From the NCBI GenBank assembly GCA_028278625.1, contig JANQDY010000234.1:1-19296 (forward strand): a stretch of 19,296 nucleotides of DNA. Direction: 5' to 3'. The stretch is from Thermodesulfobacteriota bacterium (lineage in GTDB: Bacteria; Desulfobacterota; DSM-4660; Desulfatiglandales; Desulfatiglandaceae). Positions within the stretch are counted from its first letter, which is position 1. Each line of letters starts with the position of its first letter. The position numbers and the translations under genes were made by a program. The notes under the pieces were generated by a model. It had not been told where the DNA came from. It searched no databases and saw only the letters and a list, made by a program, of their open reading frames with translations. Below, one piece after another: positions 1-6,951 of this stretch.

Positions 1-23
1 AGAGGGGTGGCGGGAGGTTTCCG

Positions 24-341
24 TCACCTTTCAATACAAATCTCTGCTTTCATTTTTGGCGGATTCGCATTGGTGTGCTCGGCAATTGAACCGGTAACAT
101 TCTCAACCGGGCTTTTTGGTAGGGTTTTGGGCCGCTGGCAATACCTCTCATCCACAAAATATGTCTTTCCATTGTCAAGGGTGACCACCGGCAACCGCCT
201 AGGCATTCCTGCGCTACCCTTTCGACATTTTTCGCAGACATGAAACCTGTCTACGTTTGAGTTGTCCCGGAAGCAAACAATGCAAAACCTGGGATTCTTC
301 TTCAGCTCATCGATTTGTGTTTTTCTTAAACTGTTGAACAT
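24..341 (-). CDS. Small zinc-ribbon-like protein, function unknown
   Basis: A 105-residue protein I cannot assign to a named family. It has one CxxC pair near residues 20-23 (CIVC) and a second at 36-39 (CEKC), twelve residues apart, the layout of a small zinc ribbon; the C-terminal half has no recognisable motif. The reading frame extends upstream to a GTG at 377, but I chose the ATG at 341 because GAGGTG sits six bases before it, whereas the GTG has no good ribosome-binding site. It is divergent from the nuclease-like gene at 511, so the roughly 170 bases between them would hold both promoters. The pairing suggests, but does not prove, a shared role in nucleic-acid binding. The Zn-binding inference is moderate; the function is unknown. 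Confidence 0.6.
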   Translation of the reverse strand: MFNSLRKTQIDELKKNPRFCIVCFRDNSNVDRFHVCEKCRKGSAGMPRRLPVVTLDNGKTYFVDERYCQRPKTLPKSPVENVTGSIAEHTNANPPKMKAEICIER

Positions 342-510
342 TTCTATCACCTCGCTCCGTGTTTTTATGACTGACACGGAGCGGAAGGGCCTTTCCCGAA
401 CCGACAGGCCAGGCCGTGGTGCCCGGGGATTGGGCGGAATGTGCAGCGAGTCTCTTCAAAACCCACAGCTTTATATAGGTCCCGGTTTTTCTGGGGAAAG
501 AGGTGTCGTG

Positions 511-960
511 GTGAACCGAAATCTGGAAAATCTGTTGGACGGAAACAGGAACCCGAAATTCAAATCCGAAGGGGAACGTCGAATTGCATACTTCCTTAAC
601 GATAACGAAATCCGTTATCAATACGAACCTGGGGTGCTGGTCCACCCGGAAGACCGCAAACCCCGGATCTGGTACCCGGACTTCTATCTTCCTGAATTCG
701 GCACCTACATCGAATATTATGGATTGAAAGGAAAGCGGAACTATGACTGCGGAATCAAGAGAAAGGAAACGACCTACGCAAAAATGGGTCTGGACGTGAT
801 ACCCGTCTATCCATGGACATTTACGGAGGATTGGAAGGGGTATATCATGAAAGGCATCAAACAGGGCGTGATACGACGGTATAATAAATTGATGAGCAAA
901 CCATACTGGTCAAGAAAATGCGGTGCCGGGTATCAGAGGGGATCCAAAAGACGTTACTGA
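511..960 (+). CDS. Small PD-(D/E)XK nuclease-like protein
   Basis: About 149 residues. The pattern SEGERRIA (19-26), then YPDFYLP (55-61, with D57), then YIEYYG (66-71, with E68), then a Lys-rich helix, matches the PD-(D/E)XK fold as found in stand-alone small nucleases and in nuclease domains attached to UvrD-type helicases. In those families the Glu, the Asp and the later Glu form the metal site; here they would be E22, D57 and E68. The frame is open back to 262, but that upstream part lies antisense to the neighbouring gene and looks non-coding. AGAGG at 499-503 precedes GTG codons at 508 and 511; spacing favours 511. The C-terminus is very basic (about residues 120-149), consistent with nucleic-acid contact. 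The nuclease fold is likely; substrate and activity are unknown. It could be a restriction- or repair-type enzyme or part of a mobile element. Confidence 0.65.
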   Translation: MNRNLENLLDGNRNPKFKSEGERRIAYFLNDNEIRYQYEPGVLVHPEDRKPRIWYPDFYLPEFGTYIEYYGLKGKRNYDCGIKRKETTYAKMGLDVIPVYPWTFTEDWKGYIMKGIKQGVIRRYNKLMSKPYWSRKCGAGYQRGSKRRY

Positions 961-990
961 GCAGGATTGTTTTCTCTCTGCTTTTTCGTT
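958..990 (+). terminator. Weak candidate terminator after nuclease gene
   Basis: AGCAG (960-964) pairs with CTGCT (978-982), with one possible extra G-T pair, and a run of Ts follows. The stem is short and the loop long, so this is only a tentative rho-independent terminator. Confidence 0.25.
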
Positions 991-1274
991 CGGGAGTCAT
1001 TTGTGTCTATAGGATGGTGTATGGTGTTTTTTCTATTATATTCGGTTTTCGATACACGGGATATCTACATGTAATGACGTAATTTTATCGGAATATGTCC
1101 GTACAATAAAGATACACTTCCAGATGCCGAAGGGGCATTTACGATGCGATTTAACGGGAATTATGATTCATTTTACAGGTGTTTACGATACATTTTAGCA
1201 TCAATTTCGATGCGTTTTGAGGATTTACGATACAACTTTTCAGGAGGTCATTTGCGGCGATTAAGTGGTCGGGA
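961..1274. other. AT-rich non-coding gap between nuclease and PIN toxin
   Basis: No convincing gene. Short open frames here lack ribosome-binding sites and recognisable content. The left part is AT-rich with a TACATGTA palindrome (1066-1073) and a stray CGATACA (1050-1056). The right part holds the 22-bp repeat array reported separately. The genes on both sides point into this gap, so it should carry the two 3' ends. Confidence 0.6.
1137..1241. repeat. Array of 22-bp degenerate direct repeats (iteron-like)
   Basis: Four abutting units start at 1137, 1159, 1181 and 1203, with the anchor tetranucleotide (CGAT or TGAT) at 1142, 1164, 1186 and 1208, exactly 22 bases apart. A fifth related copy (CGAT at 1228) is offset by 20. 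The shared core is TTACGAT-N-C-R-TTTTA; the last five bases of each unit are less conserved. The period is not a multiple of three and there are no unique spacers, so this is neither a coding repeat nor a CRISPR. About two helical turns per unit would place bound proteins on one face of the helix, as in plasmid iterons or arrayed transposase sites. Which of these it is cannot be told from sequence alone. Confidence 0.7.
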
Positions 1275-1688
1275 TCATTTAATGGGCTTTCGATGAAGTT
1301 TTGCCAGAAAGGCTGACAGCTTGATGATCTCAATATCCTGATACCTTTTCAAATTGAGCAGATGCTTGTCCCCTGTTACGACCAATTCAGCGGCCGCATC
1401 CAATGCGCACTCCAAAATGCGGTTGTCCGGGTCATCCGATAACACCTTCAGTGACGGAGAAGTCTTGAAAGTGGTTGCAACATTGCTGATGGACGTAATC
1501 AACTGCTCAATCTTCTCCTTTTCCCATCTAAATTTTTCATCCAATTTCCGCGCCAATTCCGTTAGGATAGCAATGGAGGTACAAAGCTGGAAATCGCCAT
1601 CCACGGCATGCAGGTATGCTTTTTCAGCATTCCCGCCAGGTATGACAAAGGCGGAGATATAGATATTGGTGTCAAAGACGACTTTCAC
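1275..1688 (-). CDS. PIN-domain toxin of a type II toxin-antitoxin pair
   Basis: A 137-residue PIN-domain protein of the 'putative toxin-antitoxin system toxin component, PIN family' type. Members are metal-dependent ribonucleases that cleave RNA when the antitoxin is lost. The acidic set is visible: D6 in VVFDTN, E44 in LTELA, D88 in DDPDNRILE and D107 in VVTGDKHLL, all expected for an active site. The start is a GTG at 1688, two bases after the antitoxin stop, with AAGGA eight bases upstream inside the antitoxin's 3' end. The overlapping ATG is in another frame and hits a stop at once. The tight coupling implies co-translation with the antitoxin. Length is normal for the family and no damage is seen. 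The RNA target is unknown. Confidence 0.88.
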   Translation of the reverse strand: MKVVFDTNIYISAFVIPGGNAEKAYLHAVDGDFQLCTSIAILTELARKLDEKFRWEKEKIEQLITSISNVATTFKTSPSLKVLSDDPDNRILECALDAAAELVVTGDKHLLNLKRYQDIEIIKLSAFLAKLHRKPIK

Positions 1689-1690
1689 AT

Positions 1691-1942
1691 TCAGCGTCCT
1701 TCGAAAACCAGCTTTTCAACATCAGATTCCGTAAACACCCCTTTTTGTTGAGCGAGCCCGGCACCGTATGCTTGCAGTTCTCGAAACTCCTCTTTCAGTT
1801 GCTGTTTCTTGAAAGCAATAAACATCTCCCTGAAAAGCACGCTCCTGTTCTTTGCCAGTTTTTTTGCCAGCCTGTCATATTCCTCGGCCATGTCCTGCGG
1901 CATTGAAATCGTCAAGGCCGCACGCGTTTTTTTGGTTTTCAT
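1691..1942 (-). CDS. Ribbon-helix-helix antitoxin partner of the PIN toxin
   Basis: An 83-residue protein. Residues 7-45 (from RAALTISMP through the helix ending FREMFIAF) fit a ribbon-helix-helix DNA-binding domain: a short strand, then two helices separated by KNRS. The charged C-terminal half would wrap the toxin. The open frame runs back to a TTG at 1999, but that codon is the promoter's -35 element. The ATG at 1942 has GAGAGG seven bases before it and is the credible start. In this family the antitoxin neutralises the PIN toxin by direct binding, and the complex represses its own promoter; the palindrome over the -10 box just upstream fits that. No mutations are apparent. Confidence 0.85.
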   Translation of the reverse strand: MKTKKTRAALTISMPQDMAEEYDRLAKKLAKNRSVLFREMFIAFKKQQLKEEFRELQAYGAGLAQQKGVFTESDVEKLVFEGR

Positions 1943-1960
1943 TGCAGATCCTCTCAAATA

Positions 1961-1977
1961 GTATGACAACATCATAC
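1961..1977. promoter_or_regulatory. Palindromic operator of the toxin-antitoxin operon
   Basis: GTATGA-caaca-TCATAC is a perfect 6-bp inverted repeat with a 5-bp spacer. It covers the -10 box and predicted start site of the antitoxin promoter, where an autorepressing ribbon-helix-helix protein would be expected to bind. The binding protein is inferred, not shown. Confidence 0.7.
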
Positions 1978-1999
1978 AGGCTTGAAAAGTAAGAGTCAA
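1971..1999 (-). promoter_or_regulatory. Sigma-70 promoter of the toxin-antitoxin operon
   Basis: Read on the minus strand: TTGACT (-35, 1994-1999), a 17-base spacer, then TATGAT (-10, 1971-1976). Each box differs from consensus at one base. The predicted transcription start near 1964 leaves a leader of about 20 bases before the antitoxin ATG at 1942, enough for its GAGAGG site. Confidence 0.8.
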
Positions 2000-2012
2000 G
2001 ACCCGGGTTTGA

Positions 2013-2936
2013 CTACCGTAGGGGCAGGATCGGGGCCTGGCAGGCCAGGGAAGGACCCAATATAGATCCTGGCTTTGCCTCCTGTTTGCCGCTACTTATC
2101 CAGATTTCAGCTGAGAGACCCTGGGCAAACATATGATTGAGATTGGTCAGCCAGATGAAATCCGAGGGCGGCATTTCCCGAACCAACCTCGATAACACAG
2201 CCAGACGGCTGTTCGTATGAGCGAGAAAGAGGAGACGGAACCCTTTGAAGCGGCAACGCCAGTGTTCTTCGTACCTCTTGTACCGGTTGCTACGAAAATA
2301 TCCCTGATAATTTATGATTTTCTGGCGGATGTCCCGGGGCTCCCGTTTTAAAGTGGCCATGGACTCGGTCCCCATATCCACCTCGAGGAAGAAGAGAAGC
2401 GTCTTCTGTTTCTCCTGATGTGTTATGGAAAATACCCCATCCGGAGTGAATCCACCGGCTTTTTCGCTTTGACTTTTGTCGGATTGCGGCTCAAATATCA
2501 AGGGGATACCATTGTGATCCCGCTTCAAGAATGGGGAGTCGGGAGACAGAAACCGGATGGAAAGTTCGGGAATGAAGTGTTCGATTTCGGCTAGATGAAT
2601 CCGGAACCAGTTGGTCAGGAGTTGATGTTCCATACATCGGATCTTGTCTCCCTCTATCTGATGGATCGGCATTCCACGGAGTACCGGATAGTCATCGCTG
2701 ATTCGGTTTGCGCCTTTCTGGCTCAGGGATACCACTTTTTCTGGCCTGCCCCGGCTATGTCCCAATCCCCGGGGAGCCGTAAGAATGACCCCTGTCTCTT
2801 CCAGTTGTCTGAGACGCCTCCGCACCACCTGTCTGCTCTTGTGCTGGATTGCCGTTATTTGGCTTGTTGTGAGGACCCTGTATTCCGCGATCGTGGCAAG
2901 TAGCCTGCGGTCATTTTTGTTCAATTTGATGGTCAT
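2013..2936 (-). CDS. Replication-relaxation family protein
   Basis: A 307-residue protein. Residues 5-55 form a winged helix-turn-helix (LTTSQITAI, then RRRLRQLEETGVI). The rest carries the conserved features of the replication-relaxation family (Replic_Relax) found on plasmids and integrative elements: an MEHQLLTNWF-type helix (102-111), TPDGVF (164-169) and FFLEVDMGTE (182-191), with acidic residues D166, E185 and D187 arranged like a nuclease-fold core. The family is linked by name and context to plasmid replication, but its biochemical role is poorly defined. ATG 2936 has GAGGTG seven bases upstream. The start overlaps the last 26 bases of the membrane-protein gene, so the two are probably translationally coupled. 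Family assignment is from motif memory and fairly confident; any role in replication here is inference. Confidence 0.7.
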   Translation of the reverse strand: MTIKLNKNDRRLLATIAEYRVLTTSQITAIQHKSRQVVRRRLRQLEETGVILTAPRGLGHSRGRPEKVVSLSQKGANRISDDYPVLRGMPIHQIEGDKIRCMEHQLLTNWFRIHLAEIEHFIPELSIRFLSPDSPFLKRDHNGIPLIFEPQSDKSQSEKAGGFTPDGVFSITHQEKQKTLLFFLEVDMGTESMATLKREPRDIRQKIINYQGYFRSNRYKRYEEHWRCRFKGFRLLFLAHTNSRLAVLSRLVREMPPSDFIWLTNLNHMFAQGLSAEIWISSGKQEAKPGSILGPSLACQAPILPLR

Positions 2937-3837
2937 TTTCTTTCACCTCGGTTTTCTGTTTATGCGTCCACGCTCTTACCGCTTGAAGCGCCTTTGCCGG
3001 TACCGGTGTGGTGCCGTCCAACCAGGCTTTGCATGTCTTGACCTTTTTTCGGCCTGTGATGTTCGCCAATTGGGCAACACTCAGATTGTATTGGCTGACA
3101 ATGGACGCGAGTTCTTGATCCGTATCGGGGTCCTCTGAGTTTTGAGGTAAACGCTGGCTCGAAAAGACCTCCTTTTTCGTCCATGCAGCACTCGTTGCCA
3201 CGGTCAACCCGATGGAAAGGGGTTCGAGGACTGAAACCAGGATTAAGATCAACATGGCAATGGCGTCCGCTTCGTTGATTCTCAGAATTTGTGCCACCGC
3301 ATAAATGGGACCGGAATCTCTTTGATCCTCGATCAACCGGTTTTCAAGCTCAGATTGCTGCCTTGCGATTTCCAACAGTCTGCCCTGTTTTTGCGGGTAG
3401 CCGGATGATTGGCGTTCCTTTATTCGGCGGGTGACATACGAGACCGGAAGCCCGGCCAATGTTGCGTCAATGGTCGCCAATTGCTCTTTGAGAATGGCCG
3501 CTTCTTTCTCGAGGCCTTCAAGGGCCGTTTGGGTGGCCCTCAGGCTTTGGATTGCATTGGCGTGGCTCAGGGACAAGAACCCGATGACCTCAATGGAGGT
3601 CAACAGGACCAGAACCGATATGATGAGGATGTACAGACTTCGGACAAGACGCTTGAGGTTTGGCCAATTGCGGTACAGGTGGGCCACGGTCAGAATTTTG
3701 CCGATTTCCATGCCAAGACCCATACAGATGATGACCGATGCATTTCCGGCAAATACGGCCATCAATCCGTACACGGACATATAGATGGAACTCCCTGCAA
3801 CTAGGAGAAGGCTGATTGTGACCAGGATTGGGTACAT
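2911..3837 (-). CDS. Four-TM membrane protein with coiled coil and C-terminal HTH-like segment
   Basis: A 308-residue protein not assigned to a named family. Hydrophobic segments lie at about 3-25, 31-53, 65-91 and 190-217. Between the third and fourth is a charged, coiled-coil-prone stretch (about 95-170, with ALEGLEKEAAILKEQL). After the fourth, residues 242-290 look like an XRE/Cro-type helix-turn-helix (LSVAQLANITG, then AWLDGTTPVPAKAL), which would place a DNA-binding domain on a membrane anchor. The N-terminal three-helix pattern (VYGLMAVF, MGLGMEIGKI) resembles membrane proteins I recall from phages and mobile elements, but I cannot name the family. ATG 3837 follows AAGGAGGA with good spacing. 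It overlaps the replication-relaxation gene, so the two probably act together. The HTH is suggestive rather than certain. Confidence 0.65.
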   Translation of the reverse strand: MYPILVTISLLLVAGSSIYMSVYGLMAVFAGNASVIICMGLGMEIGKILTVAHLYRNWPNLKRLVRSLYILIISVLVLLTSIEVIGFLSLSHANAIQSLRATQTALEGLEKEAAILKEQLATIDATLAGLPVSYVTRRIKERQSSGYPQKQGRLLEIARQQSELENRLIEDQRDSGPIYAVAQILRINEADAIAMLILILVSVLEPLSIGLTVATSAAWTKKEVFSSQRLPQNSEDPDTDQELASIVSQYNLSVAQLANITGRKKVKTCKAWLDGTTPVPAKALQAVRAWTHKQKTEVKENDHQIEQK

Positions 3838-4118
3838 GATTCACTCCTCCTTGGTCAAAAGAACAGAATGGGGGTTCGAATTGAAATCCATCACATTTTT
3901 TGACCGTCCGGTTTGGTTTTAGTCCGGAGCAGAATCGTTTCTGACCAGAACAGTTATTGTCCACTTTCGGCCAGGTTTGGGTCAGATTCCATTTCGGTCG
4001 GACCATTTTTGGTCCACTTTTTTCTTGACCATCTTTTTGTCTGGCCCTGATGGGTCAGGTTTGGTCAGTTTTTGTGACAGAATCTTCCTGGCCCATCTGA
4101 GTACCACTGTTTTGTTCC
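3838..4118. promoter_or_regulatory. Leader region dense in GGTCA/TGACC sites
   Basis: No gene is supported here. The 5-mer GGTCA or its complement TGACC occurs seven times (3853, 3901, 3942, 3980, 4026, 4053, 4063), against about 0.5 expected by chance. Further GGTC/GACC cores lie at 3996-4015, including a GGACCA-tttt-TGGTCC hairpin (4000-4015). This is the upstream region of the membrane-protein gene, so a multi-site operator is plausible. A decayed repeat is the alternative. Confidence 0.5.
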
Positions 4119-4823
4119 CTAAGACCGTACAACGCATTTTTTGACCCAAGGCGCTGCAATTGCCTGTAAACGGGCAAGTTCGACCCTGCCATGGCCGGCA
4201 CCTATCCGGTCAAAGAAACGAGGATCCAGCAACCCGTTGTCATCACGGAATTGCTGCAGGACATACAGCGGAGTGCCCTCTATAGTCTGCGAGATATCTT
4301 GAATGGTTCGTTCATTCACCATCGGCTTCACGCAGGTTGTCCTGAACTCGTGTGGCAGCCCCGACTCCCGGAGGATTTCAATGCTGGATAAGATGCTCTG
4401 CGGATCGAGTTTTCTGGCAATATATCGCGGGTACACTTGAGGGTCCGCTTTGATATCCATGGCAATGTAATCAATGAGCCCGTTATGGATGAGGCGTTTT
4501 ATCATGCTGGGCCGGGTGCCGTTGGTATCCAGCTTGACCGAATAGCCTAGATGTTTGATCCTTTCCAGGAAAAGAGGCAGGTGCTCGTTGAGTGTCGGTT
4601 CGCCGCCGGAAATAACCACGCCGTCCAAAAAGCCTTTTCGGTTTTTCAGAAATGCCCAGATCCACTCTTTGTTAAAGGGGACCTCATGAGAAGGCTTCCG
4701 CCGGACGAGATCCGGGTTGTGGCAATAGGGACACGTAAAGTTGCAGCCTGACAGGAAAATCACACAACTGAGTTTCCTAGGATAGTCAATCAATGAGCTC
4801 TTCTGGATACCACCGATAATCAT
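4119..4823 (-). CDS. nrdG: Anaerobic ribonucleotide reductase activating enzyme (radical SAM)
   Basis: A 234-residue cytoplasmic radical-SAM enzyme that uses S-adenosylmethionine and a [4Fe-4S] cluster to install the glycyl radical on NrdD. The cluster motif is CNFTCPYC (C27, C31, C34), preceded by the family signature IQKSSLIDYPRK near the N-terminus. SGGEPT, about 70 residues in, is the SAM-binding GGE motif. Length and start pattern match the NrdG2 subgroup of activases, common in anaerobic bacteria and archaea, rather than the shorter E. coli-type NrdG. The gene starts 16 bases after the nrdD stop, so the two form one operon with the reductase first. All key residues are present. The same fold activates pyruvate formate-lyase-like enzymes, but the adjacency to nrdD settles the assignment. 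Confidence 0.93.
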   Translation of the reverse strand: MIIGGIQKSSLIDYPRKLSCVIFLSGCNFTCPYCHNPDLVRRKPSHEVPFNKEWIWAFLKNRKGFLDGVVISGGEPTLNEHLPLFLERIKHLGYSVKLDTNGTRPSMIKRLIHNGLIDYIAMDIKADPQVYPRYIARKLDPQSILSSIEILRESGLPHEFRTTCVKPMVNERTIQDISQTIEGTPLYVLQQFRDDNGLLDPRFFDRIGAGHGRVELARLQAIAAPWVKKCVVRS

Positions 4824-4839
4824 GGGTCCTATACCGTGC

Positions 4840-6951
4840 CTAAGAGGGATTCCTCTGGTCTAGGCACATCCTGAAAGCCTTCCTCATCTTGAATTCAGCC
4901 TGTTTCCCCTGATTCCATTGGTCTACCGGTCTCATATATCCGACTACCCTGGAATAGACTTCGGTGGGACCGTCGCATACCGGGCACCGGGGGTTTTCGC
5001 CGTTCAGATATCCGTGGACGGGACACACGCTGAAGGTGGGCGTGATAGTGAAATAAGGAAGTCGGAAACGGGTTACAATCTTCTTGATCAAGGCTTTTAG
5101 GACGTCGGTATCGTTGATCCGTTCCCCTAAATAGACATGGAAAACGGTCCCCCCGGTATATTTGCTCTGAAGGTCATCCTGAAGCGACAGTGCATCAAAA
5201 ATGTCGTCTGTATAGTTTGCGGGGAGTTGTGTAGAGTTGGTATAGAAAGGGGCCTCCCCTTTTTGATATGCGGTTTCATTGGCGCAAATGATGTTGGGGA
5301 ACCGTTTCTTATCCAACATGGCCAGCCGATAGGATGTCCCTTCCCCCGGCGTGGCTTCGAGATTGAATATTCCGCCCGTTTCTTCCTGAATTTCTGAGAT
5401 GATGGTGCGGAGGTAATCCATAGTTTTCAGGGCGAATGCCTGGCCTTTGTCAGTGCCGATGTCACGCCCAAACAGGTTTAGGCACGCCTCGTTCATGCCG
5501 ATGATGCCGATGGTCGAAAAATGGTTCGCCCAATACCTGGTTTTACATTCCTTGACATGCCTCAGATAGAATCCTGAATAGGGATAAAGGTTTTTGCCGC
5601 TGAAATTTTCGATGACCTTCCGTTTTATGGCGAGGCTCTCCGCCGCAAGAAACACCATTTCTTTCATCCGTTCGAGAAAATCGTCTTCGTTTTCCGCCAG
5701 GTACCCGATTCTGGGAAGGTTGATGGTCACAACACCTATGGAGCCTGTGAGCGGGCTTGCCCCGAAAAGGCCGCCCCCTCTTTGCATGAGAACTCTGTTG
5801 TCAAGGCGCAATCGGCAGCACATGGACCTTACGTCTTCAGGTGACATATCTGAATTGACGAAATTGGAGAAATAGGGGATACCGTATTTCGCTGTCATTT
5901 TCAGAATCGGTTCCAGTGTCGGATTGTTCCAGTAAAAATTTTCTGTGATATTATAGGTGGGTATGGGAAAGGTAAAGACCCGTCCCCTGGCATCGCCTTC
6001 CATCATGACTTCGGCGAATGCTCGATTGATCATGTTCATTTCTATCTGGAAATCGGAATATTTCTCCTTTTGCTCGATGCCAGCAATGATCACCGGCTGA
6101 TGTTTCAAAGCCTCTGGTGGCATAAGATCCAGGGTGATATTGGTAAAGGGGGATTGGAAACCGACCCGGGTGGGGATGTTGATGTTGAAAAGAAATTCCT
6201 GGAGGGCCTGCTTGACCTCTTTGTAACTCAACTGATCGTAGCTAACAAAGGGGGCAAGGAGAGTATCGAAGTTGGAAACAGCCTGGGCGCCAGCCGCTTC
6301 TCCCTGAAGGGTATAGAAGAAATTGACGAGTTGGCCCAGGGCGGATCGGAAGTGTCTGGCTGGGCCACTTTCAACCTTACCGGGAACTCCCCTGAAACCC
6401 TGACGGAGAAGATCTTGTAGATCCCAACCCACGCAATAGACTGAAAGAAGACTCAGGTCATGGATATGGAAATCACCTGATTTGTGGCCCTGTCTGATCT
6501 CAGGGGGATAGATGCGATTGAGCCAGTATTCCGAGGACGCATGCGATGACACTTGATTGTTGAGGCCCTGTAGTGAATACGTCATATTACTGTTTTCATT
6601 AATCTTCCAATCCAGCTTCTGAAGATAGTTGTCAACAAGATCGGAATTTGCCTTTTCCAGGATATCTCTGATTCGGGCGTGCTGATCACGATAGATGATG
6701 TAGCCTTTGGCTGTTTCATAAAAGCCCGCCTCGAAAAGCACACGCTCGACAGTGTCCTGGATTTCTTCCACTTCGGGAATAAGGCCAACGCCCGATTTAT
6801 GGGCCTGTTTCAGGACCCTTTTCGCAAGCCATTTGGCCTCCTGCCCTCCAAACTCCCCGGTTGCTTTACCCGCTTTTAGAATCGCCGATGTAATCTTTGA
6901 AGCATCGAAGGTGACGATTTCGCCATCACGCTTTCTTATCTTTCGGAACAT
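4840..6951 (-). CDS. nrdD: Anaerobic ribonucleoside-triphosphate reductase, class III
   Basis: A 703-residue glycyl-radical enzyme that reduces ribonucleoside triphosphates to deoxyribonucleotides for DNA synthesis without oxygen. Residues 3-95 are an ATP-cone allosteric domain (RKRDGEIVTFDASKI), through which dATP/ATP normally control activity. The long middle is the catalytic barrel, with MCCRLRLD and GSIGVVTINLPRIGY recognisable. At the C-terminus the zinc site reads C643-P-V-H646 and C656-P-V-C659, so one of the four usual cysteines is replaced by His. The glycyl radical follows in RVVGYMRPV (G671). The ATG is preceded by AGGAG. No NrdR-box pair is obvious upstream. Length and motifs are complete, so the gene looks functional, and nrdG follows directly. 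Confidence 0.96.
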   Translation of the reverse strand: MFRKIRKRDGEIVTFDASKITSAILKAGKATGEFGGQEAKWLAKRVLKQAHKSGVGLIPEVEEIQDTVERVLFEAGFYETAKGYIIYRDQHARIRDILEKANSDLVDNYLQKLDWKINENSNMTYSLQGLNNQVSSHASSEYWLNRIYPPEIRQGHKSGDFHIHDLSLLSVYCVGWDLQDLLRQGFRGVPGKVESGPARHFRSALGQLVNFFYTLQGEAAGAQAVSNFDTLLAPFVSYDQLSYKEVKQALQEFLFNINIPTRVGFQSPFTNITLDLMPPEALKHQPVIIAGIEQKEKYSDFQIEMNMINRAFAEVMMEGDARGRVFTFPIPTYNITENFYWNNPTLEPILKMTAKYGIPYFSNFVNSDMSPEDVRSMCCRLRLDNRVLMQRGGGLFGASPLTGSIGVVTINLPRIGYLAENEDDFLERMKEMVFLAAESLAIKRKVIENFSGKNLYPYSGFYLRHVKECKTRYWANHFSTIGIIGMNEACLNLFGRDIGTDKGQAFALKTMDYLRTIISEIQEETGGIFNLEATPGEGTSYRLAMLDKKRFPNIICANETAYQKGEAPFYTNSTQLPANYTDDIFDALSLQDDLQSKYTGGTVFHVYLGERINDTDVLKALIKKIVTRFRLPYFTITPTFSVCPVHGYLNGENPRCPVCDGPTEVYSRVVGYMRPVDQWNQGKQAEFKMRKAFRMCLDQRNPS

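Noticed and set aside
262..510. N-terminal extension of the nuclease-like gene
   Set aside because: It lies antisense to the zinc-ribbon gene and its promoter region, and lacks a ribosome-binding site. Recognisable homology starts only after about 540.
1137..1241. CRISPR array
   Set aside because: The repeats abut with no unique spacers, the units are degenerate, and no cas gene is present.
4000..4027. Rho-independent terminator (GGACCA-tttt-TGGTCC followed by Ts)
   Set aside because: It would work only on the plus strand, but no plus-strand gene precedes it; both flanking genes are on the minus strand.
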